From assembly GCA_028876495.1 (NCBI GenBank), contig JAGWRO010000062.1, positions 124,001 through 188,000 of the forward strand: a stretch of DNA of 64,000 nt. Direction: 5' to 3'. The stretch is from Bacteroidota bacterium. GTDB taxonomy: Bacteria; Bacteroidota; Bacteroidia; Chitinophagales; Chitinophagaceae. The notes beneath the pieces were generated by a model. That model did not search any database. It saw nothing but the letters and a program-made list of their open reading frames with translations, and was not told where the DNA came from. Below, piece by piece: positions 27,387 to 36,434 of this stretch (position 1 is its first letter; every line of letters begins with the position of its first letter). The translations under genes and the position numbers were made by a program.

Positions 27387-28625
27387 TCAGCTTGCATCCG
27401 CCATAATAAACTGGTTAATAGCTTCTATGTAATGGCAACCTTTGTGATCGCTTCCTAACATCTTTACAGCTATGCTGTTAATAACGTTCTGGATTCTTTT
27501 TGTATCAGATTCTTTTTTAGATTCATTTAGTTTTGGATCGTTATTAAAAATTGTAAACTGATTGATCTTTTTCAATTTTGATTTAATAGATTTTAGTACC
27601 GGTATTTGTTTGCGCATTTCGTGCCATTGCATAAATTCCTGTATTTGAACAGCAATAATCTTTTTTGCTTTTGGTACTTCAGCAGCACGCTTTTTTAAAT
27701 TGTCATCTTTTAATTTCGAGATTTGATCTACATGAATCACTTTTATATTTGGCAAATCATTTACACCTGGTCCAACATTGCTTGGCATAGATAAATCTAT
27801 AATGATTTTTTTTCCTTTATTTACCAGGTTTGATTTTAAAACAACCGGTTCTATAGAGTTAGTAGCTACTATTATTATATCTGAAATAATTAATTGTGAA
27901 GCAAGATGTTCGCTGGCAGCGTAATTAATATTTAATTCTGTGGAAAGATTGATTGCTTTATCAATTGATCGGTTGATGACAGTTATATTTTCAGGTTCGA
28001 AATTACTGAGCAGATTTTTGCAGGTGTTGCGTCCGATTTTGCCGGCTCCTAAAACCAGGATTTTACTTTTGCCATTAAAGTTTGTTTTTTCTTTAATGTA
28101 CCGCGCTGCAGAGAATGACACAGATACAGAACCACTGCTTAATTTGGTATAAGTTTTAATTTTTTTTGATGACTGAAAAACACTACTCACTAATCTTTCC
28201 AAAAATGCCCCCATCAATTTATGATCCCTGGAAAAATTAACCGCTTGTTTTAACTGGCTTACGATTTCATAATCGCCCAGTATTTGAGAATCCAATCCGC
28301 AGCCTACATCATATAAATGGCGTATGGCTTCCTTCCCTTTTTTTATGTAAGCCATTTGCAAAAGAAGTTCAAAATCGCCGCTGGCCTGGCTGTACAACAA
28401 TTCTATTAATGAAGAAGCCTCTTTAGCAAATCCATAAATCTCAGTCCTGTTGCATGTTGAGAGGACAAACATTTCTTCCACACCAAAAGAAGGCGCCAAT
28501 TCTAAAATTGATTCGTATTGTTTATAAGAGATGGAAAATTGTCCTCTTGTAGCAGCATCTGTATTTTTATAACTTATGCCTACCACAAAAAACTCTTCTG
28601 ATGAATATGCTTTATTGGAGCTCAT
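27387..28625 (-). CDS. hemA: Glutamyl-tRNA reductase
   Basis: 412 residues. Active-site Cys58 in FVLSTCNRTEIYG, the binding segment LYDVGCGLDSQILGDYEI, and the NADPH-binding motif ILVLGAGKIGRNTC; a C-terminal dimerisation helix follows. It reduces glutamyl-tRNA(Glu) to glutamate-1-semialdehyde, the first committed step of tetrapyrrole synthesis by the C5 route. It lies downstream of a globin-like lipoprotein gene on the same strand but is separated from it by a strong hairpin. Confidence 0.95.
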   Translation of the reverse strand: MSSNKAYSSEEFFVVGISYKNTDAATRGQFSISYKQYESILELAPSFGVEEMFVLSTCNRTEIYGFAKEASSLIELLYSQASGDFELLLQMAYIKKGKEAIRHLYDVGCGLDSQILGDYEIVSQLKQAVNFSRDHKLMGAFLERLVSSVFQSSKKIKTYTKLSSGSVSVSFSAARYIKEKTNFNGKSKILVLGAGKIGRNTCKNLLSNFEPENITVINRSIDKAINLSTELNINYAASEHLASQLIISDIIIVATNSIEPVVLKSNLVNKGKKIIIDLSMPSNVGPGVNDLPNIKVIHVDQISKLKDDNLKKRAAEVPKAKKIIAVQIQEFMQWHEMRKQIPVLKSIKSKLKKINQFTIFNNDPKLNESKKESDTKRIQNVINSIAVKMLGSDHKGCHYIEAINQFIMADAS

Positions 28626-28670
28626 TCTTTTTTTTTAAAATTATAAATGATAAAGGGAAGTAGAGAGGAT

Positions 28671-28719
28671 TTTTTCGAAAAGACCTACCTTATATTTCCG
28701 GAAGGTCTTTTTCGAAAAA
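28671..28719 (-). terminator. Terminator hairpin after the globin-like gene
   Basis: Near-perfect inverted repeat of about 16 bp (TTTTTCGAAAAGACCT at 28671-28686 and AGGTCTTTTTCGAAAAA at 28703-28719, one unpaired T). It lies between the globin-like gene and hemA; the T-run on the minus strand fits termination of the former. Confidence 0.65.
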
Positions 28720-28733
28720 CTGAAAATTCAATT

Positions 28734-29297
28734 TTAATTCTGAACTATTTTGCTTCTTAATGATTCGACAATTTTACCTACACTAATTAAAGCGGGTGTT
28801 GAGGCCGGAACGCCTGCTTTGGCAGCTCCTGCGAACAGATCTTTTTCAAATGCATCCATATCACTGTTATCAGCTTTGTCATTCATGCGTGGGTTAGTGG
28901 CAGGGTTATGCGCAGTAACCATATCCAGTCCGGTATATACATAATCTTTTGCTCCTGTTCCCACAGCTACAAAATCAGTAAGGTTTTTGCTAAGTTCCTG
29001 GAAGCCGCTTAAGTTTCCATTTCCTACTTCTGATAACAATACGGTGAAATGCCCGTTGATAGCTGTGTCGCCGGCAATAACAAAAATAGTGCTGTCAATA
29101 ATATTACGGATCAGCAACCTTCCTTTCTCAATTTGTGTTCCCGAATTTGCAGGATCTGCCACCATTGCTGAACCGCCAAGGGAATCATATAAAGTAGGTT
29201 GCGCTGCTGGTGCTGGGGTGTCTTTTTTCTTACATGATTCAAAAATCAATGTCGAAAAGCATAGCGTGATGATAGAGACGATGATTAAATTTTTCAT
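28734..29297 (-). CDS. Group 1 truncated-hemoglobin-like lipoprotein
   Basis: 187 residues. A lipoprotein signal (IITLCFSTLIFESCKKK) precedes a globin-like pattern: TLYDSLGGSAMV at the start, a middle helical part, then DYVYTGLDMVTAHNP with a candidate proximal His130, and a C-terminal helix pair (DMDAFEKDLFAGAAKAGVP, VGKIVESLRSKIVQN). The match to truncated haemoglobins is by spacing and these blocks; conservation is modest. Location outside the cytoplasm is unusual for the family. Two genes further along the minus strand is hemA. Confidence 0.65.
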   Translation of the reverse strand: MKNLIIVSIITLCFSTLIFESCKKKDTPAPAAQPTLYDSLGGSAMVADPANSGTQIEKGRLLIRNIIDSTIFVIAGDTAINGHFTVLLSEVGNGNLSGFQELSKNLTDFVAVGTGAKDYVYTGLDMVTAHNPATNPRMNDKADNSDMDAFEKDLFAGAAKAGVPASTPALISVGKIVESLRSKIVQN

Positions 29298-29343
29298 TTT
29301 TTTTTGTTTTAGAGATTTTAAGATAAATGTTTAAAAACTGTGT

Positions 29344-29772
29344 TTATAGATTGTGTTTAATAAATGATGAAATTTTTTGAGTAATACTTGGAGGCAATGC
29401 CGGGCAACCATTTGCTATTTCTTCTTTTGTAGGAACATATCTTTTCGCATCGTAGTTAAAGGAAGTTTGAAAATTATATACGATATGATCTCCTGAAGCT
29501 TTTGCAGGATAAAAAGTAAATAGGGCTATTTGTGTTTTAGGATTTACCATTACGTGGTTAACTCCTTTTTGTTGATAAAGCCATGTTTTTATTTTATTGG
29601 CATCGTCCTGGTTTAAAGAATTTTTTATATCAATTCTTGCCATTACTATGGTGTGAGGATCGGGAGCTTTAGGCCTGGTAACCCAATAAATATGTATCGC
29701 TAAAACAATGGTGAGAAAACCAAACACCATCATGATTCTTTTGAATAACTTTTTACTTTTTTCGTCTTTCAT
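29344..29772 (-). CDS. Small membrane-anchored protein, HMA-like fold without CxxC
   Basis: 142 residues: a short basic N-terminus, one TM segment (MMVFGFLTIVLAIHIYWV) and a periplasmic domain whose pattern (MARIDIKNSLNQDDANKIK, QKGVNHVMVNPKTQIALFTF) is that of a ferredoxin-like heavy-metal-associated fold, but the metal-binding CxxC is absent. Not recognised as a named family. It ends 46 bases ahead of the globin-like gene and is probably cotranscribed with it. Confidence 0.5.
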   Translation of the reverse strand: MKDEKSKKLFKRIMMVFGFLTIVLAIHIYWVTRPKAPDPHTIVMARIDIKNSLNQDDANKIKTWLYQQKGVNHVMVNPKTQIALFTFYPAKASGDHIVYNFQTSFNYDAKRYVPTKEEIANGCPALPPSITQKISSFIKHNL

Positions 29773-30172
29773 AATAATAGTTTTTTGATTAAAATGCTTA
29801 TTTTATTGATTTCCTTTTTACAGTTACGAAAAATGATAAAGGATGGTTTGCAAATCCGAAAAATATTTTGGAATTGATAGTGGAGATGTATGTTAGAAAA
29901 ACAAGGGTAATAAAGAAAACTTTCTTCAATTTATTTAAAAAGAATAATAACCATCATGCCAATCTGATCTTGCAGATTGAGGCAGTAAACGAATGAATAA
30001 CACTGGTTTTTATTTTTGATTTCGATTCGCGAGGAGGCATATGTAAGAATTGCCTTTGTCGCAAACATAAAATATAAAAGGGAAAAAGTTAGGAAGTAAA
30101 TATGTAATCATTTTCTTAATATCCTAACGTTACAGAAGAGGTAAAGAGTAATTTGGTGCCAGTCTCGGTTAA
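29773..30172. other. Intergenic region with a dispersed repeat
   Basis: About 400 bases between two minus-strand genes. It contains repeat copy 8 and a small hairpin (AATCTG/CAGATT near 29961-29978). No gene was recognised. Confidence 0.4.
29984..30023 (+). repeat. Dispersed intergenic repeat, copy 8
   Basis: AGTAAAC at 29984-29990, TTTTTATTTT at 30007-30016, then GATTTCGATTCGCGAGG as in copies 5 and 6. Confidence 0.65.
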
Positions 30173-31351
30173 TCACCATTCTCTCTCTATTTCTCCATTT
30201 AATATTTGCATAATGAAGAGGTGTTTGTTTTCATAATAATCAGGCTGTGGAGTTTTTCCAAAATAAACGGGACGGAAATTAAAATCATGGAAAGGAGCAT
30301 ACGTAGTGTCGTTTATGTTTTGCATAAAAAATCCCGGATGATTGATTAAAATAGAAGTAAAATTATAAGTGATACCAAAACCTTTTTCTACCATTTCACT
30401 TGGAGCTATGTTGTATAATTGAAGATATTTATCGTACAGGTATTTTCCGAAGGTGTTGTCTTTTGCAAGGTAATGCGGCGTGGTGAAGCGGATGGGGAAG
30501 CCCATATAAGTATTATTGTACCAGCAGGCAAACCCATCCCAGTTGGGCATGCCGATCAAAGACACCTGGTTGATTAGCGCAATCGGGTAGCAGGCATCTG
30601 CCAGTTTCTTAGAAAAAGTCTGGTTAAGGCTGGCGCCAATAATCACGACGGGTTTGGTGGTATCGATCAGGTATCTTAACCCGTTTGAAGATATGGAACT
30701 GTCCAGCACAATCTCCTTAATATTTAGCAGTGGCTTTCCATCTACAAAATTGATCTCTTTAAAGTAGTTATCTATCCGGTTGTCATTTTTCTTATGAACA
30801 ATGTAAATATGATCGCCGCCATGTTTTTGCAAAATGTAGCTGAAGATGCCTTCGCAATGGGTTTTTAAAGTAGAATTGACGATCAGTAAATCAGGGTTTT
30901 GCCTGATGCCGCCATCATTGGGATAGGTGGCAGAAATAAAAGGGATGTTTTTTTGAAAGGCAAACTTCGCCAGTTGGTCGTACTCAGGCTCTTTAACTGA
31001 GCCGATAATCAGGTCGATGTTATCTAATTTTCCACTACTTATTAATGTGGTTACAGGTTGCGCAACAGATTTGGAATCATAAATAAAAGCTTCTACATGG
31101 TGGGCATGAAGGTTTATTGTGTCGAGAGCCAACTCTGCTCCCTGAATAAAATCAGCACCACCAATGGTATATTTCGGAATTGAATTTTCTGACTTCAGGT
31201 GGTAACCGGCAAACACAGAATCAAGGTAAAGCGGAGCAATAATGGCAACGCGGTACGTTTTATAAACAGGCGTGTATTTTATTTGTGCAAAAGAATTTTG
31301 GATGCCTCCAAATCCAACAAGAAAACTAAAAAATAAAATGTATTTCCTCAT
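30173..31351 (-). CDS. Periplasmic type-1 ligand-binding protein (amino-acid ABC substrate-binding-like)
   Basis: 392 residues from the ATG at 31351, which gives a standard signal peptide (MRKYILFFSFLVGFG, then NSFAQ); a longer frame start at 31399 would overlap guaA. The fold pattern is that of type-1 periplasmic binding proteins (Peripla_BP_6): VAIIAPLYLDSVFAG, GADFIQGAELALDTI, IDLIIGSVKEPEYDQLAKFA, PFISATYPNDGG. No permease or ATPase is adjacent, so it may act as a stand-alone sensor or binding protein. It lies 38 bases downstream of guaA on the same strand. Confidence 0.75.
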   Translation of the reverse strand: MRKYILFFSFLVGFGGIQNSFAQIKYTPVYKTYRVAIIAPLYLDSVFAGYHLKSENSIPKYTIGGADFIQGAELALDTINLHAHHVEAFIYDSKSVAQPVTTLISSGKLDNIDLIIGSVKEPEYDQLAKFAFQKNIPFISATYPNDGGIRQNPDLLIVNSTLKTHCEGIFSYILQKHGGDHIYIVHKKNDNRIDNYFKEINFVDGKPLLNIKEIVLDSSISSNGLRYLIDTTKPVVIIGASLNQTFSKKLADACYPIALINQVSLIGMPNWDGFACWYNNTYMGFPIRFTTPHYLAKDNTFGKYLYDKYLQLYNIAPSEMVEKGFGITYNFTSILINHPGFFMQNINDTTYAPFHDFNFRPVYFGKTPQPDYYENKHLFIMQILNGEIEREW

Positions 31352-31389
31352 AATTTTAAATTCATAACCGCCTTTTATTTTGCATCTCA

Positions 31390-32922
31390 TTATTCCCATT
31401 CAATGGTTGCCGGCGGTTTGCTGCTGATATCGTACACAACGCGGTTAATCCCTTTTATATTATTGATAATTTCGTTCGAAACATACGCAAGAAAATCGTA
31501 GGGGAGATGTGCCCAATCGGCGGTCATACCATCTACTGAAGTTACGGCGCGCAGGGCTACTGTAAATTCGTACGTTCTCTCGTCACCCATTACACCTACG
31601 CTTTTTACCGGCAATAAGATAGCACCTGCCTGCCAAACAGTTGCATACAGGTCAAATTTTTTCAAAGCATTAATAAAAACCGCATCTGCTTTTTGCAGTA
31701 ATTGAACTCTTTCTTCAGTCACTTCTCCCAGAATTCTTATTGCCAGGCCTGGTCCGGGAAATGGATGCCGCTGAAGCAATGAAGAAGGTATTCCCAATTC
31801 AGCACCGACCTTTCTCACTTCGTCTTTAAATAATAAACGAAGCGGTTCTATTAATTTTAATTTCATCCGCTCCGGAAGGCCGCCAACATTGTGGTGCGAC
31901 TTGATAGTTACCGAAGGCCCGTGAACAGAAACCGATTCGATCACATCAGGATAAATGGTTCCCTGGCCGAGAAAATCGATGCCGGTGAGTTGGTGCGCTT
32001 CTTTATCAAAAATTTCTATAAAGCTATTACCGATGGCTTTTCTTTTTTCTTCAGGATCTGTTTTACCCGCAAGCTTTGCATAAAAATGATCTTTTGCGTC
32101 TACGCCTCTAATATTCAAGCCGATGCTTTTGCACGATTCCAAAACCTGTTCAAATTCGTCTTTACGAAGCACGCCGTTATCAACAAAAATTCCATAAAGA
32201 TTGGTGCCAATGGCTTTATGAATTAAAGTAGCTGCCACTGTAGAATCTACGCCGCCGCTTAAGGCCATAATTACTTTTTTATCGCCGATAATTTGTTTGA
32301 TTTCAGCAACTGTATCGTTAATAAAATGTGCAGGAGTCCAATCCTGGTTGCATTTACAGATATTTACCAAAAAGTTTTTAATGACTTTTTTACCTTCAGC
32401 AGAATGATATACTTCAGGGTGAAACTGTAAACCAAAAATGGGATTATTGGTTTGTTTACTGTAAAAAGCTGCAACAGGAATGTTGTGCGTAGAAGCGGTT
32501 ATGGCAAAGCCTTCCGGAAGTTGTTTAATGGTATCACTATGGCTCATCCATACGTCAGAATCGTTTCTAACATCTTTCAGTAATTCATCCTCTTTTTGTA
32601 TTTGCAGTTTCGATCTTCCATATTCGCGTTTATCACTTTTCTCTACAACGCCGCCATACATTTTTGCAACCAATTGAGCACCATAACAAATTCCGAGAAC
32701 AGGAACTTTCTCATTGATGCCTTTCACATCTATTATCAATGCGTTTTCATCATTGACAGAAAAAGGAGATCCGGAAAGAATCACTCCTTTAATTTCAGGA
32801 GAATATTTGAAATCTTTGTTGTAAGGTATTATTTCGCAATAAACATTGGCTTCTCTTACAGACCTGGCGATCAACTGTGTGTATTGGGAGCCAAAATCAA
32901 GGATTAGAATTTTTTGGGTCAT
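31390..32922 (-). CDS. guaA: GMP synthase (glutamine-hydrolysing)
   Basis: 510 residues. The class I amidotransferase domain has Cys79 in [17 protein letters not shown] and the His-Glu pair in [11 protein letters not shown]; the ATP pyrophosphatase domain has the P-loop [15 protein letters not shown]; the C-terminal dimerisation domain ends [16 protein letters not shown]. It converts XMP to GMP using glutamine and ATP. Length and motifs are normal. Confidence 0.97.
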   Translation of the reverse strand: MTQKILILDFGSQYTQLIARSVREANVYCEIIPYNKDFKYSPEIKGVILSGSPFSVNDENALIIDVKGINEKVPVLGICYGAQLVAKMYGGVVEKSDKREYGRSKLQIQKEDELLKDVRNDSDVWMSHSDTIKQLPEGFAITASTHNIPVAAFYSKQTNNPIFGLQFHPEVYHSAEGKKVIKNFLVNICKCNQDWTPAHFINDTVAEIKQIIGDKKVIMALSGGVDSTVAATLIHKAIGTNLYGIFVDNGVLRKDEFEQVLESCKSIGLNIRGVDAKDHFYAKLAGKTDPEEKRKAIGNSFIEIFDKEAHQLTGIDFLGQGTIYPDVIESVSVHGPSVTIKSHHNVGGLPERMKLKLIEPLRLLFKDEVRKVGAELGIPSSLLQRHPFPGPGLAIRILGEVTEERVQLLQKADAVFINALKKFDLYATVWQAGAILLPVKSVGVMGDERTYEFTVALRAVTSVDGMTADWAHLPYDFLAYVSNEIINNIKGINRVVYDISSKPPATIEWE

Positions 32923-32927
32923 GCCTG

Positions 32928-32935
32928 CGAAGGTA
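32928..32935 (-). promoter_or_regulatory. Candidate -7 box of guaA
   Basis: On the minus strand TACCTTCG (TAnnTTCG) ends five bases before the guaA ATG. If used, the transcript would begin at or within a few bases of the start codon, that is, be nearly leaderless. Confidence 0.35.
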
Positions 32936-33120
32936 AATAGTTTAATGTTTGCGAGTACAAGCCAAATTTATTTTAAAAATATATTTATCCTCATTATTAC
33001 TTTATAAATAAAATACAAAAAGGGGCAGCAGCTACCGCTAATACAAAATAACAGGGTTTAAAAAAATAAATTTCGATAATTTTATATAATACTTTTCTAC
33101 TACAGCTTAAATAATATGTT

Positions 33121-33825
33121 ATGAAATATTTGCTTCTGATTCTGGTTGCGTCCACTGTATTTATTTCCTGCGCATCAATTTCCGGAAATGGGAATGTGCG
33201 CGAAGAAAACAGGAGCATCTCTAATATTTCTGAAGTAAAAACTTCGGGTTCAATTGATGTCGAAATCCTTAGTGGTGATCATTATGCACTTACTGTTCAA
33301 AATGATGAAAACCTACTTCCCTATGTGATTACTGAAATTGATAATGGCGTTTTAAATATCCATTATAAAGCTGGTTACTCCGTGATGAACGATCATGCAA
33401 AAGTATTCGTTACAGCCCCTTCGATTGAAAAAATAGTTTCTTCAGGTTCTGCTGATATTACCAGCAAGGGAGAAATTAAAAATTCTGATCAGATAGAGAT
33501 AGGAACTTCAGGCTCAGGAGATATTAACGTTGAAGTGGATGCGCCTTCTATAATCGTTAGCGGTTCGGGATCGGGAAATGTTACCCTTTCTGGCATGACA
33601 AAAGATTTCGATTGCAAAATGAGTGGCAGCGGCGATGTTAAATGCGCCAATTTAAAATCTGAGAATGCCGTGATCCATGTTTCAGGAAGTTCTGATGTAC
33701 ATGTTTTTGCCAGTGTAAGTTTAAAGGTGAGTGTAAGTGGCAGCGGCGATGTTTATTACGGAGGCAATCCCACTTCACCGGAAATACATATTGCAGGAAG
33801 CGGAACCGTTCAGGCGGTGAAGTAG
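33121..33825 (+). CDS. DUF2807 head-GIN-domain lipoprotein
   Basis: 234 residues with a lipoprotein signal (LILVASTVFISCASISG). The mature protein is a right-handed beta-helix-like repeat of Ser/Gly-rich strands (VKTSGSIDVEIL, IGTSGSGDINVEV, IVSGSGSGNVTL, KMSGSGDVKCANL, VSVSGSGDVYYGG), typical of putative auto-transporter adhesin head-GIN proteins. Role unknown. It precedes the nusB operon but is separated by about 100 bases of tandem-like repeats. Confidence 0.85.
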   Translation: MKYLLLILVASTVFISCASISGNGNVREENRSISNISEVKTSGSIDVEILSGDHYALTVQNDENLLPYVITEIDNGVLNIHYKAGYSVMNDHAKVFVTAPSIEKIVSSGSADITSKGEIKNSDQIEIGTSGSGDINVEVDAPSIIVSGSGSGNVTLSGMTKDFDCKMSGSGDVKCANLKSENAVIHVSGSSDVHVFASVSLKVSVSGSGDVYYGGNPTSPEIHIAGSGTVQAVK

Positions 33826-33837
33826 TGAATTACGAAT

Positions 33838-33895
33838 TGGAAACTTACAACTTATAACTCTAAACTCTGAACTCTAAACTTTGAACTAACTATAT
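33838..33895 (+). repeat. Imperfect short tandem repeats
   Basis: A stretch of degenerate repeats of an AACTCTAAACTCTGAACT-like unit between the DUF2807 gene and nusB. Similar in kind to the repeats at 12360-12387 and to the ATTCAAAATTC-type stretch at 35755-35795. Confidence 0.5.
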
Positions 33896-33903
33896 TATCT
33901 TCG
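33896..33903 (+). promoter_or_regulatory. Candidate -7 box of the nusB operon
   Basis: TATCTTCG fits the TAnnTTCG variant of the Bacteroidota -7 box, 24 bases ahead of the nusB ATG. Confidence 0.35.
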
Positions 33904-33927
33904 CAGCCGAAAATCAAGTTCTTAAAA

Positions 33928-34860
33928 ATGCTAAGCAGAAGAAATATCCGGGTAAAAGTGATGCAAACACTATACAGTGTTGAATCGATGAACAAAGAAA
34001 CCCGTCCCGGAGAACCATTACAAATCCTCAAAAAGAACCTGGAAAACGCACAGCAACTTTTTACTTTCCTCGTTTATTATATGCTGGATGTGGCCCGTTT
34101 TTCAGAAAAAGACGCGTTACAAAAATCACAAAAATATCTTCCTACAGAAAATGATCTGAAGGTAAATACCAAGATTGCAGGCAATGAACTGCTATGGACG
34201 ATTATGGAAAATTCTTCTTTTCAGCAATCGGTTGAAAAATTTAAAACTAAATATTTGGTAGATGATGAGTTGATCAGGAAAAGTTATTTAAAGTTGATCA
34301 ATTTACCGGAATATAAAGAATACATCAGCGAACCTTCGCGCGATAAAAAATCAGAAAAGAAAATCTTTGAAATTATTTTCTCTGAGATCATGATCGAAAA
34401 TGAAGATTTTCTGAGCGAGGTCGAAGAAAAGTTTATCCATTGGGACGATGATGCCGAAATGATGATCGTATTGATGGAAAAATTTTTACATAAGCCTGCG
34501 ACGTTCAATTTTGAACAAATGGTAGGCGAAGAAAAAATGAAATTTGCTACAGATCTTTTGCAATCTGTAACAGACAAAGACGAATATTGTCTCGGGCTTA
34601 TAAAGCCGAAATTAAAAAACTGGGATTCTGAAAGGATAGCATTGCTGGATATGATCCTGATAAAAATGGGTGTTTGCGAATTATTATATTTTGAAACCAT
34701 TCCGACGAAAGTTACGATCAACGAATATATCGATCTGGCAAAAGAATACAGCACCGAACAAAGCGGACATTTTGTGAATGGTATTTTAGACAACATTCAT
34801 AAAGAATTGCTGACTCAAAATAAAATCCATAAGACGAATTACAAAAACAGCACTTTATAA
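33928..34860 (+). CDS. nusB: Transcription antitermination protein NusB
   Basis: 310 residues, the long form usual in Bacteroidota. The N-terminus MLSRRNIRVKVMQTLYSVES and the C-terminal all-helical NusB domain (about 190-300: KPKLKNWDSERIALLDMILIKMGVCELL, TKVTINEYIDLAKEYSTEQSGHFVNGILD) are characteristic. NusB binds boxA RNA with NusE in rRNA antitermination. It is followed by DUF1573, yajC and coaE in a frequent Bacteroidota order. Confidence 0.92.
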   Translation: MLSRRNIRVKVMQTLYSVESMNKETRPGEPLQILKKNLENAQQLFTFLVYYMLDVARFSEKDALQKSQKYLPTENDLKVNTKIAGNELLWTIMENSSFQQSVEKFKTKYLVDDELIRKSYLKLINLPEYKEYISEPSRDKKSEKKIFEIIFSEIMIENEDFLSEVEEKFIHWDDDAEMMIVLMEKFLHKPATFNFEQMVGEEKMKFATDLLQSVTDKDEYCLGLIKPKLKNWDSERIALLDMILIKMGVCELLYFETIPTKVTINEYIDLAKEYSTEQSGHFVNGILDNIHKELLTQNKIHKTNYKNSTL

Positions 34861-34868
34861 TACCTTTG
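34861..34868 (+). promoter_or_regulatory. Candidate -7 box of the DUF1573-yajC genes
   Basis: TACCTTTG is an exact match to TAnnTTTG, directly after the nusB stop codon and 19 bases ahead of the DUF1573 ATG. Confidence 0.4.
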
Positions 34869-34887
34869 CACTTTGAAAAAATATGAC

Positions 34888-35322
34888 ATGAAAAGATGGT
34901 TGCTTGCAATTTTGTTGGTTGGCTCATTGTATTCCTGCGACATCAGGCGTGTAAAAAATGGCCCTATGAGCCTTGCCCATATGGATGGTCATTTTTTTGA
35001 TGATACTACTTCTGTTGAAATAATCGATTCAACGTATGATTTTGGAAAGGTAACAGAAGGAACAAAAGTGGTTTACAATTATCGGTTTGTAAACACCGGT
35101 AAAAAGCCTTTGGTGATTGCTTCGGCCAGGGCCAGTTGCGGTTGTACCGTACCTGAAAAACCAGAGGAGCCTGTTAAACCTGGTGAAACAGGAACTTTAA
35201 AAGTGGTTTTTAATAGTGCTGACAGGCCGGGACCTACCTATAAAACCATTACCGTAGTTTCTAATGCTTACCCGGCTTTTCCGGTTTTGCAACTAAAGGG
35301 TGAAGTGGACGCAAAAAAGTAA
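34888..35322 (+). CDS. DUF1573 lipoprotein
   Basis: 144 residues from the ATG at 34888, which starts a lipoprotein signal (WLLAILLVGSLYSCDIRR); a TTG 15 bases upstream is in frame. The domain is an Ig-like DUF1573 fold (YDFGKVTEGTKVVYNYRF, SARASCGCTVPEKPEEPVKP, VVFNSADRPG) with the characteristic CGC. A TACCTTTG -7-like box at 34861-34868 suggests its own promoter in addition to read-through from nusB. Function unknown. Confidence 0.85.
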   Translation: MKRWLLAILLVGSLYSCDIRRVKNGPMSLAHMDGHFFDDTTSVEIIDSTYDFGKVTEGTKVVYNYRFVNTGKKPLVIASARASCGCTVPEKPEEPVKPGETGTLKVVFNSADRPGPTYKTITVVSNAYPAFPVLQLKGEVDAKK

Positions 35323-35381
35323 ATTTTTCTTGAATCAATAAATTTCTAATCACTGGTAACACAGTAAACAAAACAAAAAAC

Positions 35382-35723
35382 ATGAATTTAGCAATGGTAT
35401 TTTTAATGTTAGGGCAAGGTCAGGGCGGCGGAGGATTTCAATTTGTATTTTTAGGATTAATGATCCTTGTCTTCTGGTTATTTATGATAAGGCCACAGTC
35501 AAAAAAAGCAAAACAACAGAAAACATTTATGGCAAATTTGCAGAAGGGTGATAAAATCGTTACGATTGCCGGCATTCATGGCACCATCAACAAGATGAAT
35601 GACGATGGCACTTTCTTGCTTGAAATAAACCCCGGTTCTTATATCAAAATGGAAAAAAGCGCTGTAAGTATGGAAATGACTGCCAACTTGAATAAAGTGA
35701 GCACTCCCGCGCCGATAAAATAA
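35382..35723 (+). CDS. yajC: Preprotein translocase accessory subunit YajC
   Basis: 113 residues: one TM segment (FQFVFLGLMILVFWLFMI) followed by the YajC signature RPQSKKAKQQKTFMANLQKGDKI and a small beta domain (VTIAGIHGTINKM). YajC associates with SecDF in the inner membrane. Position after nusB and DUF1573 is conserved in the phylum. Confidence 0.93.
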   Translation: MNLAMVFLMLGQGQGGGGFQFVFLGLMILVFWLFMIRPQSKKAKQQKTFMANLQKGDKIVTIAGIHGTINKMNDDGTFLLEINPGSYIKMEKSAVSMEMTANLNKVSTPAPIK

Positions 35724-35796
35724 AAATTGGAAGAATAGTAATTTAGATTGCCGGTTCAAAATTCAGCATTCAAAATTCCTAATTCAGAATTCCCTC

Positions 35797-36384
35797 ATGC
35801 TTCGAATAGGACTCACAGGAGGAATTGGCAGTGGGAAAAGCACTGTTGCCCGCATATTTTCTGTGTTGGGCATTCCTGTGTACGATTCAGATACGGCTTC
35901 AAAAAGATTAATGGCTGAAGATGAAATGTTGAAAGATAAGATCATTCAATCTTTCGGAAAAGAATCTTATACAAATGGCAGGTTAAACCGGAAGTACTTG
36001 TCTGAACAGGTTTTTAGTGATCCTAAAAAAACAGATTTATTGAATTCAATCGTTCATCCGGCAACGATCAAAGATGCAGAAGAATGGATGAAAAAGCAAA
36101 ATTCGCCCTACCTTATTAAGGAAGCGGCATTGATATTTGAAAGTGGCTCCAACCGGTTTTTGGATAAAGTTATTGGAGTAAGTTCACCACTTTCTTTGAG
36201 AATGGAACGAACCATGAAAAGGAGCAATATAAGTGCTGAACAGGTAAAAGCGCGTATAAACCTGCAGATGGATGAAGAAGAAAAAATGGCTTTATGCGAT
36301 TACATCATCGTTAACGATGAACAACAAATGTTGATACCACAGGTGCTTTTATTGCACAAAAAGTTTTTATCTCTTACCAAATAA
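35797..36384 (+). CDS. coaE: Dephospho-CoA kinase
   Basis: 195 residues. P-loop GLTGGIGSGKSTVARIF at 5-21, then the CoA-binding Asp in VYDSDTASKRLMAED, KYLSEQVFSDP, VHPATIKDAEEWM and a lid region. It phosphorylates dephospho-CoA at the 3' hydroxyl, the last step of CoA synthesis. A YbbR-type gene often found between yajC and coaE is missing here; instead there are 73 bases of short repeats. Confidence 0.94.
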   Translation: MLRIGLTGGIGSGKSTVARIFSVLGIPVYDSDTASKRLMAEDEMLKDKIIQSFGKESYTNGRLNRKYLSEQVFSDPKKTDLLNSIVHPATIKDAEEWMKKQNSPYLIKEAALIFESGSNRFLDKVIGVSSPLSLRMERTMKRSNISAEQVKARINLQMDEEEKMALCDYIIVNDEQQMLIPQVLLLHKKFLSLTK

Positions 36385-36410
36385 AAAAATACCTTTTTTC
36401 TTTGTTTACT
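36377..36410 (-). repeat. Dispersed intergenic repeat, copy 10 (minus orientation)
   Basis: Read on the minus strand: AGTAAAC (36404-36410), then TTTTTATTT (36379-36387) with the same 19-base interval. It overlaps the coaE stop and lies between convergent genes. Confidence 0.5.
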
Positions 36411-36434
36411 ACGAAGTAATAGTTTGTTCTGTTC

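Noticed and set aside
31352-31399. Longer start of the binding protein overlapping guaA
   Set aside because: The signal peptide begins at ATG 31351, and the longer form would run into the guaA coding sequence.
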